36,084 nt of DNA from JASJHI01 sp965371355 (GTDB lineage Bacteria; Actinomycetota; Acidimicrobiia; Acidimicrobiales; Ilumatobacteraceae), in NCBI GenBank assembly GCA_965371355.1, contig CBDUYD010000006.1, positions 1-36,084 of the forward strand, given 5' to 3'. Shown in pieces: positions 23,491 through 30,089 of this stretch. The position numbers and the translations under genes were made by a program. How positions within the stretch are numbered: position 1 is the stretch's first letter; each line of letters opens with the position of its first letter. Below the pieces are notes generated by a model, which worked only from the letters and a program-made list of their open reading frames with translations, was not told where the DNA came from and ran no database searches.

Positions 23491-24600
23491 CTATCGGCTC
23501 TGGGGAGTGCGCTGGGGGGTGTGGGTCAGAACACGGTGGCCATCGTCGGTCACGACGACGAGATCCTCGATGCGGAACCCACCGAACCCGCCACGATAGA
23601 GGCCCGGTTCGACGGTCACCACGTTGCCCTCGACGATCGTCGCATCGCTCGTCTGCGAGAGGAAGGGCGATTCGTGGATCTCGAGACCCACACCGTGACC
23701 GGTCCCGTGGAGGAACCAGTCGGCGATGCGGGCGGCCTCGAATACCGCTCGGCAGGCGCTGTCGACATCGCGCGCGGGCACACCTGGCCGGACCGCCTCG
23801 AGTCCGGCGGCCTGGGAGTCGGCGACGAGTCCGTAGACCTCGATCTGGCGCTGGGAGGCGCCGCCGACAACATAGGAGCGCGTCATGTCGGAGTGGTAGC
23901 CGTCGACCAACGCGCCGACGTCGACGACGACCGTGTCTCCCGAGCGGATCGCCCGCGTCGCGACCTCGTGGTGTGGCCGCGCCGCGTTGTCGGGGCCCGA
24001 GGCGACGATCGTCGCGTAGCTTCGGTCGTCGGCGCCGTGGCGGCGCATCCGGTACTCGAGTTCATCGCGCACGTCGGCCTCGCTGACCGCGGCATCGGCG
24101 GCGGTGGCGATCAGCGGTTCGACCTCGGCGAGCGCGGCGTCGGCGGCGCGTGCCGCCTCCTCGATTCGCGCGATCTCGGCGGAGTCCTTGACCTCGCGGA
24201 GGCGTCTCACAGCGGAGGTCTCCAGCGACTCGAGAGGAATCTCGGTGGCGAGCTTCATCCAGGTCCCGTGGTCGACCGACGTTGCGTCGAGGCCGACGCT
24301 CGCCGCACCCGCCAACGACTCGAGCAGGCGCGCGTGCAGACGCTCGCGACGCGTCTCGGCGATCACGGTCGCCCCCGCATCGGCCGTCTCTGCCTTTGCG
24401 CGATCGGCATAGCGCCCATCGGTTCCGAGTACGAGATCGTCCCCGCGCACGACCACCCAAGCGTGCGAACCGCCGAACCCGGTCAGCCAGCGGATGTCGG
24501 TGGCGTCGGTGAGCAGCACGGCCTCGACCGGACCGGCCCCGATCTGTTCGGCGACCACGCTGCGGCGACGGGCGTGATCGATCGGCGGCAGGTCGGACAC
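23491..24600 (-). CDS. pepQ: M24 family aminopeptidase (Xaa-Pro type)
   Basis: A 369-residue peptidase of the pita-bread fold. The N-terminal creatinase-like domain (VEAVLLTDATDIRWLTGFGG) is followed by the catalytic domain with the metal ligands Asp in VVDVGALVDGYHSDMTR (two), His in HGTGHGVGLEIHE, Glu in TVEPGLY and Glu in RIEDLVVVTD. Dipeptidase (PepQ) and aminopeptidase (PepP) activity cannot be separated from sequence; the place between aroB and efp is standard for the gene called pepQ. Start GTG 24600 (VSDLPPIDHARRR) lies 7 nt behind TACCGT. Confidence 0.9.
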   Translation of the reverse strand: MSDLPPIDHARRRSVVAEQIGAGPVEAVLLTDATDIRWLTGFGGSHAWVVVRGDDLVLGTDGRYADRAKAETADAGATVIAETRRERLHARLLESLAGAASVGLDATSVDHGTWMKLATEIPLESLETSAVRRLREVKDSAEIARIEEAARAADAALAEVEPLIATAADAAVSEADVRDELEYRMRRHGADDRSYATIVASGPDNAARPHHEVATRAIRSGDTVVVDVGALVDGYHSDMTRSYVVGGASQRQIEVYGLVADSQAAGLEAVRPGVPARDVDSACRAVFEAARIADWFLHGTGHGVGLEIHESPFLSQTSDATIVEGNVVTVEPGLYRGGFGGFRIEDLVVVTDDGHRVLTHTPQRTPQSR

Positions 24601-24607
24601 CGGCCCG

Positions 24608-24613
24608 ACGGTA
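24608..24613 (-). promoter_or_regulatory. -10 hexamer TACCGT of pepQ
   Basis: TACCGT on the minus strand ends 7 nt before GTG 24600. It lies in the 94-nt gap after aroB, so pepQ-efp-nusB may have its own leaderless promoter. Confidence 0.5.
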
Positions 24614-24694
24614 GCTTCCAGACTTCGGCCCGAGACCGATCTGGGCGGATTCCGTGCCGGCTGGCGGAACACACCGGCCCCAGCTCGCGAGGGA

Positions 24695-25717
24695 TCAGCC
24701 GACGAAGCGTCGGAGTGCCGACTCGACCACCGAAGGGTCGAGGCCGGACACGACCTCGAGCCCGTTCGGACCGTCGAGGACGAACGTGAGGCCGTTGACC
24801 GCCTTCTTGTCGCGCCCCATCAACTCGAGCAGTTCGGTCGGGTCGAGCCCGCTCGGTGGCGCCGTCATCAAGTCGTATTCGTCGGCGACCACGTGCCGGT
24901 GTTCGGCGACACGGTCGGCATCGATACGACCGAGCGCCTGTGCGAGTTCAGCGGCGAATACGAGGCCGATCGCGACAGCCTCGCCGTGGGGTAACCGGTG
25001 ATCGGTCGCCGTCTCGAGGGCGTGGGCGAATGTGTGGCCGTAGTTGAGGAGCGCCCGGCTCCCGTCCTCGCGCTCGTCGGCGGCGACGATGTCGACCTTG
25101 ATCTCGATGCAGCGCGCGATCCGGTCGTCTAGCGTCAACGAGAGCAGATCGTCGCCGGCCAGGAAGTGGTACTTCGCCATCTCGCCGAGGCCACAACGCG
25201 TTTCGCGGGCCGGGAGCGTGCGCAGCGCGTCGAGATCGCAGATCACACCGACCGGCTGGTGGTACGCCCCGACCAGATTCTTGCCCTCGGGCAGGTTGAC
25301 ACCGGTCTTGCCGCCGATCGCGGCATCGACCATCGCCAGCAGCGTCGTCGCGACGTGGGCGACCGCGACCCCGCGATGCCACGACGCGGCGGCGAAGCCG
25401 GCGACGTCGGTGACCATCCCGCCGCCGACACCGATCACGAGGTCGTTGCGGGTGAGGCCGATCGCGGCGAAGCCCCGCATCAGCTCCTCGATCGTCGCCA
25501 AGGTCTTCGCGTTTTCGCCCGTGCCGATCATGAACGTATGGACGTCGTGGTCGGGGAGGTCGATCTCGGTCGGAACCGCCTCCTGGGTGACGACGGCGAC
25601 GCGCCTCGTCGCGATCGGGACCATCGACCGCAGCCGCTCGACCGCTCCGTGTCCGACCACAACGTCGTACGAGCGGTCGATCGTGGACGGAGCGAGGCGA
25701 ACGGTCAGTTCGCGCAT
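24695..25717 (-). CDS. aroB: 3-dehydroquinate synthase
   Basis: AroB cyclises DAHP to 3-dehydroquinate with NAD and zinc, the second step of the shikimate pathway. The 340-residue product shows GVGGGMVTDVAGFAAASWHRG (in part), the substrate stretch HVATTLLAMVDAAIGGKTGVN, GLGEMAKYHFL with a zinc-ligand Glu, and LLNYGHTFAHALE with a zinc-ligand His. ATG 25717 lies 13 nt inside the end of aroK in another frame. The 3-dehydroquinase gene aroQ, often the next gene, is absent. Confidence 0.97.
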   Translation of the reverse strand: MRELTVRLAPSTIDRSYDVVVGHGAVERLRSMVPIATRRVAVVTQEAVPTEIDLPDHDVHTFMIGTGENAKTLATIEELMRGFAAIGLTRNDLVIGVGGGMVTDVAGFAAASWHRGVAVAHVATTLLAMVDAAIGGKTGVNLPEGKNLVGAYHQPVGVICDLDALRTLPARETRCGLGEMAKYHFLAGDDLLSLTLDDRIARCIEIKVDIVAADEREDGSRALLNYGHTFAHALETATDHRLPHGEAVAIGLVFAAELAQALGRIDADRVAEHRHVVADEYDLMTAPPSGLDPTELLELMGRDKKAVNGLTFVLDGPNGLEVVSGLDPSVVESALRRFVG

Positions 25718-26220
25718 CGCAGCACCGCCTGGACGACGTCGTTCAACGAGCGGCGATCGACCGAGACGATCGCATCGGCAACCTCCCGGTACAGGTGTTC
25801 GCGTTGTTCGAACATCGATCGCAGCCCACCTTCGGGGTCGTCGTCGAGCAGCGGACGGTGCATGCCGTTGTCGACGCGCTCGAGCAGCACGTCGATGCCA
25901 GCGAGCAGCCAGACCACGCAGGCGTCGTCGGTGGCGAGTCTCCGGCGGTTCTCCGGGCTCAGGACGATCCCACCCGCGGCGGCGATGACCGCCGGTTCGG
26001 ATTCGGCGAGGGCGGACCGCAGCGCCTCTGTCTCGAGCGCCCGGAAGAACGGCTCACCATCGGTCTCCCAGATCTCGCGCACCGTGCGGCCGGTCGACCG
26101 TTCGATCATCTCGTCGGAGTCGTACAACCGCCGATCGAGGCGGGACGCGAGCGTGCGACCGACCGACGACTTCCCGACCCCCATCATTCCGACCAGCACG
26201 ATGTGTCGCCCGTCGGTCAC
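25705..26220 (-). CDS. aroK: Shikimate kinase
   Basis: AroK phosphorylates shikimate at the 3-hydroxyl. The 171 residues have the P-loop GMMGVGKSSVG (11-21), the shikimate-binding DSDEMIE and FFRALETEAL and AAAGGIVL, and the lid region NGMHRPLLDDD. Length is normal. GTG 26220 overlaps the aroC stop (GTGA) and the stop lies inside aroB, so the three genes are coupled. Confidence 0.96.
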   Translation of the reverse strand: MTDGRHIVLVGMMGVGKSSVGRTLASRLDRRLYDSDEMIERSTGRTVREIWETDGEPFFRALETEALRSALAESEPAVIAAAGGIVLSPENRRRLATDDACVVWLLAGIDVLLERVDNGMHRPLLDDDPEGGLRSMFEQREHLYREVADAIVSVDRRSLNDVVQAVLRCAN

Positions 26221-27377
26221 GACAGGGACGCCGCGAATGCCTCGGCGTTCCTGACGAACTCGTCGACCGAATCGCCGCCGAACTTCCGTTGCGCCTCGCC
26301 GGCGAGGACGAGCGCCACCATCGTCTCGGCGACCACCCCCATCGCGGGAACGGCGGTGACATCGGTGCGTTCCTTGAACGACACGCCGGACTGTTTCGTC
26401 GCCGTGTCGACGGTTTCGAGCGTCGGGCGATTGAGCGTCGCGAGCGGCTTCATCGCGGCGCGCACGACGAGCAACTCACCCGTCGAGATCCCGCCCTCGA
26501 TGCCGCCGGCGAGCGTGCTCCCACGCTTGTACCGGCCGGCGTCGGCATCCCACGAGATCGGATCGTGAGCGGCGCTCCCGCGGCGGCCGGCCACCTCGAA
26601 TCCGTCGCCGATCTCGACGCCCTTCACGGCCTGGATGCTCATCACCGCCCGGGCGATCAGTGCATCGAGCTTGCGATCCCAATGAACGTGGCTCCCGAGA
26701 CCGACCGGGACCCCGAAGCCGAGCACCTCGACGATCCCTCCGAGCGAGTCACCGTCCTTGGCCGCCTTTTCGACCTCGCCGATCATCTCCCCGGATGCCT
26801 CGCTGTCGAAGCAACGCACCTCGTCGGCGTCGACCCGGTCGAGTTGGTCGGGCGTCGGCCGCGCAACCCCTGCGCGCGCCCCGCCCATCTGGATGACGTG
26901 CGAGATGATCTCGACGCCGAGGAGACGCAGCAGCGCCTTCGCTACCGCCCCCGCTGCCACCCGGGCAGCGGTTTCGCGGGCGCTCGCCCGCTCGAGCACA
27001 TCACGGGCGTCGGTGAAGCCGTACTTCTGCATCCCGGCGAGGTCGGCGTGACCCGGACGTACCTGCGTGAGCGGGTTCTTCGTCGCGCCCGGCGCGGGAT
27101 CCATCTCTTCGTGCCAGCGGTCGGTGCGGAACCACTCGGTGTTGCGGATCTCGATGGCGATCGGCGACCCGAGCGTGCGCCCGTGCCGGACGCCGCCGAT
27201 CAGCGTGAGTTCGTCGACCTCGAACCGCTGCCTCGGTCCGCGCCCGAACCCGAGCCGCCGTCGTGCCATCTCGGACTGGATCGACTCGACAGTGATCTCG
27301 AGGCCCGCCGGGATCCCTTCCAGGATGACGACGAGCCCCTGCCCGTGCGACTCCCCCGCGGTGAGATAGCGCAGCAT
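26217..27377 (-). CDS. aroC: Chorismate synthase
   Basis: AroC makes chorismate from EPSP with reduced FMN as catalyst. The 386-residue protein has TAGESHGQGLVVILEGIPAG, RHGRTLGSPIAIEIRN, RPGHADLAGMQKYGFTDARD, ERASARETAARVAAGAVAK and GGIEGGISTGELLVVRAAMK: all family signatures. ATG 27377 (MLRYLTAGESHG) is the normal start. A TAGCTT hexamer lies 6 nt upstream. It follows two copies of a palindromic repeat after aroE. Confidence 0.98.
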   Translation of the reverse strand: MLRYLTAGESHGQGLVVILEGIPAGLEITVESIQSEMARRRLGFGRGPRQRFEVDELTLIGGVRHGRTLGSPIAIEIRNTEWFRTDRWHEEMDPAPGATKNPLTQVRPGHADLAGMQKYGFTDARDVLERASARETAARVAAGAVAKALLRLLGVEIISHVIQMGGARAGVARPTPDQLDRVDADEVRCFDSEASGEMIGEVEKAAKDGDSLGGIVEVLGFGVPVGLGSHVHWDRKLDALIARAVMSIQAVKGVEIGDGFEVAGRRGSAAHDPISWDADAGRYKRGSTLAGGIEGGISTGELLVVRAAMKPLATLNRPTLETVDTATKQSGVSFKERTDVTAVPAMGVVAETMVALVLAGEAQRKFGGDSVDEFVRNAEAFAASLS

Positions 27378-27383
27378 CGCCCC

Positions 27384-27389
27384 AAGCTA
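27384..27389 (-). promoter_or_regulatory. -10 hexamer TAGCTT of aroC
   Basis: TAGCTT on the minus strand ends 6 nt before ATG 27377, so aroC-aroK-aroB may form a separate, leaderless transcript. GGGG in the 6-nt spacer could also serve as a poor Shine-Dalgarno. Confidence 0.4.
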
Positions 27390-27428
27390 CCGCCCCCACC
27401 CCTCCCGAATATCCCCGAAAAATGTACC

Positions 27429-27465
27429 GATCTTCCCGCTGGGCGGGATCCTGCGCACACATTTC
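27429..27465. repeat. Palindrome-containing repeat, copy A
   Basis: A 37-bp element identical at 36 positions to copy B (27501-27537), 72 bp away. It contains the hairpin TCCCGC-TGG-GCGGGA (27434-27448). Outside lie AAATGT/ACATTT arms on the minus strand (ends near 27465 and 27420). Copy A lies about 40 bp upstream of the aroC promoter. Confidence 0.85.
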
Positions 27466-27500
27466 AGGTTGTGGCCCCCGCGACACCCGTTCTGTGCACG

Positions 27501-27537
27501 GATCTTCCCGCTGGGCGGGATCCTGCGCGCACATTTC
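27501..27537. repeat. Palindrome-containing repeat, copy B
   Basis: The second copy begins 5 bp after the aroE stop on the minus strand and has the same hairpin at 27506-27520. It differs from copy A at one base (g27529 against a27457). Its outer arms pair as TGTGC/GCACA rather than AAATGT/ACATTT. It could act as a terminator for alaS-ruvX-mltG-aroE or be one member of a dispersed repeat family. Confidence 0.85.
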
Positions 27538-27542
27538 GGACT

Positions 27543-28382
27543 TCAGGGTGAGTTGCCTCGGAGGTGGGACTCGGCGGCGGAGCGCATCGCGTGCGTGTCG
27601 GGGCGGATTCCTGTCCAGATGTGTTGCTGCAGGGCGGCCTGGTGCACGAGCATCCCGAGACCATCGACCGTGCGAGCGCCGCATCGTCGGGCGGCCGCCA
27701 GCCAGGCGGTCTCGAGTGGGTGGTACACGAGATCGACGACGACGTGACGATCGCCGAACAGTGCCGGATCGCACGGGAGGGCATCGGTGCTGGCCGAACC
27801 GGGCTCGATTCCCATCCCGATGCTGGTCGCGTTGACCACGATGTCGGCCGAGGAGATGTCGTCGAAACCGCCGACCGAGGCCCGGCGGGCGAGCAGCGCG
27901 GCATCCTCCGCCTTGCTCGCGGTGCGGTTGATCACAATGATCGAGTCGGCGCGGGTGCGCCCGAGCGCGTCGATCAGCGCCCTCGCCGCACCGCCCGCGC
28001 CCAGCACAGCAACCCTTGCGCCGGCCACCTCGACGCCCGCGTCGGCGAGCGAGGCTACGAAACCGTCACCGTCGGTGCTCGAACCGACGAGCTCGTCGCC
28101 GTCCCAGCTCACCGTATTGACCGCACCGAGTGCCCGCGCTGCGTCGTCGAGACGGTCGACCGCGGCGGCGACAGCGTCCTTGTGCGGCATCGTCACCGAG
28201 AGCCCGCCGATACCGAGCACCCTCATCGCGGCGACCGCCTCCGCCGCCGAACCCGGCGGGACGTCGAACGCGACGTAGGTCCAGTCGAGCCCCGACGCGT
28301 CGAAGGCAGCCCGGTGGATGACCGGCGAGAGGCTGTGTGCGACGGGGTGCCCGATGACAGCGGCGAGCCGACCGATGGTCAC
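27543..28382 (-). CDS. aroE: Shikimate dehydrogenase
   Basis: AroE reduces 3-dehydroshikimate to shikimate with NADPH. The 279-residue product has VIGHPVAHSLSPVIHRAAF, LSVTMPHKDAV with the catalytic Lys, GAVNTV, the Rossmann loop GAGGAARALIDAL, INRTASKAED for NADP preference, and GLGMLVHQAALQ. GTG 28382 (VTIGRLAAVIGHP) is the start; upstream the frame only shadows mltG. The gap to mltG is 10 nt. Confidence 0.96.
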   Translation of the reverse strand: MTIGRLAAVIGHPVAHSLSPVIHRAAFDASGLDWTYVAFDVPPGSAAEAVAAMRVLGIGGLSVTMPHKDAVAAAVDRLDDAARALGAVNTVSWDGDELVGSSTDGDGFVASLADAGVEVAGARVAVLGAGGAARALIDALGRTRADSIIVINRTASKAEDAALLARRASVGGFDDISSADIVVNATSIGMGIEPGSASTDALPCDPALFGDRHVVVDLVYHPLETAWLAAARRCGARTVDGLGMLVHQAALQQHIWTGIRPDTHAMRSAAESHLRGNSP

Positions 28383-28392
28383 CCGCGCCCGC

Positions 28393-29610
28393 TCACAGGA
28401 GTCCGGCCTCCCTAGCCCTCGCGACGTTCGCGTCGTGCTGATCGAATGTCGCGGCGAACGCATGGCCTCCCTCTTCGTCGGCGAGGACGTAGAAGAAGTA
28501 GTAGCACTGCGATGGCTCGGGGAGATCGACACAGATCGGGTCACCGGGTGCCGGATTCGGCGCGGGGTTGAGCGCAGCCCGGATCGAGGCCCGGCCGGCG
28601 TTGGCGATCGGCGTCGGGGGGAGACCGGCGCGGAGATAGGTGTTGTACGGCGTGTCGATCTCGCGCAACTGCGAGAACGGCGTGTCGGGGTCGATACCCG
28701 CCAGGTCTCGGCCGTAGAGCACGGAGGCATCGACCTGCAACGGCATCTGGATGAAGAGCCTGTTGTGGATCACCCGCGAGATCTTCGCCCGGTCCTCGGG
28801 GATCTTCGCCTCGCGCTCGATGATCGACGCGATGGTCAAGATCTCGTACGGCGTGCGACCGAGCACCGGCGCCCGGACCTCGATGTCCTCCTGGTTGCCG
28901 ACGCGCTCCATCAGCGACACCATCCGTTCGACCACCTGCTCCTCGCTCTCGGCGTTGGAGACCTGGTACGTGTCCGGGAACAGCATCCCCTCGAGCGACG
29001 CGATGCCCGGCGGACGCCACGCGGTGCGCACCGCCGGGTCGTTGGCGGCCGCGACGAACTCGTCCTCGTTCATCCGCACGACCGTGGCGTCGAGCCGCCG
29101 GCCCATACGGTCGATCGTGAACCCCTCCGGGAACGTCACCTTGGTGAAGGTCTCGCCCGGCGGAGTGCGCAGCCTGCCGAGCACGTTGCCCATGTGGTCG
29201 TCGGGACGGATCTGATAGAAGCCCGGCGTGATCTCGAGGCCACCGTTGCGCTCGACATACCAGCGGAAGACGCCGGCGTCGGATATCAGCCCATCGTCCT
29301 CGAGTCGCTGCGACAACGAATCGATGTCGTCCTCTGCGGCGACCGTGAAGTTCTGGACGTCTCCGGCGGCACCCTCGGGATTGATCTTGCCGAGGTACCA
29401 CCATCCGACGGCCCCAGCGATGAGGATCACGACGAGGCCGAGCAGCAGCAGCGTGTAGATGGTCCACTTCAAAGGGCGCGTCTGGCGGCGGAGCCGTTCG
29501 ACCACGCCGGTCTGGTCGGTCTCGTCCCAAGGGTCGGTCGGCCAGTCGATGGCGGGGTGGTCGTCGGGATCGACCTCTGCCTCGGGCAGGAGCGGATCGA
29601 GCTGGGTCAC
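28393..29610 (-). CDS. mltG: Endolytic murein transglycosylase MltG
   Basis: MltG cuts nascent peptidoglycan strands and sets their length. The 405-residue protein has an acidic cytoplasmic region of about 45 residues, one membrane segment (about 49-72, IYTLLLLGLVVILIAGAVGW), a LysM-like region and the YceG domain: LEGMLFPDTYQV, TIASIIEREAKI with the catalytic Glu, NRLFIQMPLQVDASVLYG and DTPYNTYLRAGLPPTPIAN. It is anchored in the inner membrane with the domain outside. GTG 29610 overlaps the ruvX stop. An outer Cys pair near the end (CVDLPEPSQC) may form a disulfide. Confidence 0.95.
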   Translation of the reverse strand: MTQLDPLLPEAEVDPDDHPAIDWPTDPWDETDQTGVVERLRRQTRPLKWTIYTLLLLGLVVILIAGAVGWWYLGKINPEGAAGDVQNFTVAAEDDIDSLSQRLEDDGLISDAGVFRWYVERNGGLEITPGFYQIRPDDHMGNVLGRLRTPPGETFTKVTFPEGFTIDRMGRRLDATVVRMNEDEFVAAANDPAVRTAWRPPGIASLEGMLFPDTYQVSNAESEEQVVERMVSLMERVGNQEDIEVRAPVLGRTPYEILTIASIIEREAKIPEDRAKISRVIHNRLFIQMPLQVDASVLYGRDLAGIDPDTPFSQLREIDTPYNTYLRAGLPPTPIANAGRASIRAALNPAPNPAPGDPICVDLPEPSQCYYFFYVLADEEGGHAFAATFDQHDANVARAREAGLL

Positions 29611-30089
29611 GGCAGGTCACCCGCCACGTCGCCGGGCCAGGTTTCACGTCGGTGATCGAGCCACGCCTGCAACATCACCGCGGCCGCCACCTTGTCGACG
29701 ACCCGTCGGCGCTGGCGCGCGTCGAGACCCGCCTCGCGCATCGGGCGCTCGGCGGTGACGGTGGTGAAGCGCTCGTCGTACATTTCGACCGGCACCCCGA
29801 CAACGGTAGCGAGCTGTCGGGCCTCGTTCGTGGCAGCCTTGGCCGCCTTCCCCACCGAACCGTCGAGCGAGAGCGGGAGGCCGACGACGACGACCTCCAC
29901 CTCCTCCTCGAGGGCGATCCGGGCGATCTCGGCATGGTCGTGACGCCGCGACTTCGAGCGGTGCACCGTGGTGAGCGCCGAACCGATCGTCCCCGAGAAG
30001 TCGCTCACCGCGATGCCGACCCGTTTGGAGCCGAGGTCGATCCCGAGCGCCCGCACGCCCGGGACACGGCCGGGGATGGGGTCGATCAC
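29607..30089 (-). CDS. ruvX: YqgF/RuvX family RNase H-like nuclease
   Basis: A 160-residue RNase-H-fold protein of the putative Holliday junction resolvase family, also implicated in 16S pre-rRNA maturation in E. coli. ALGIDLGSKRVGIAVSDFSG holds the first catalytic Asp, VVVGLPLSLDGSVG the central strand with the usual motif, YDERFTTVTAE the second acidic site and DKVAAAVMLQAWL the last. GTG 30089 overlaps the alaS stop and its own stop overlaps the mltG start. The order alaS-ruvX-mltG-aroE is typical for actinobacteria. Confidence 0.94.
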   Translation of the reverse strand: MIDPIPGRVPGVRALGIDLGSKRVGIAVSDFSGTIGSALTTVHRSKSRRHDHAEIARIALEEEVEVVVVGLPLSLDGSVGKAAKAATNEARQLATVVGVPVEMYDERFTTVTAERPMREAGLDARQRRRVVDKVAAAVMLQAWLDHRRETWPGDVAGDLP

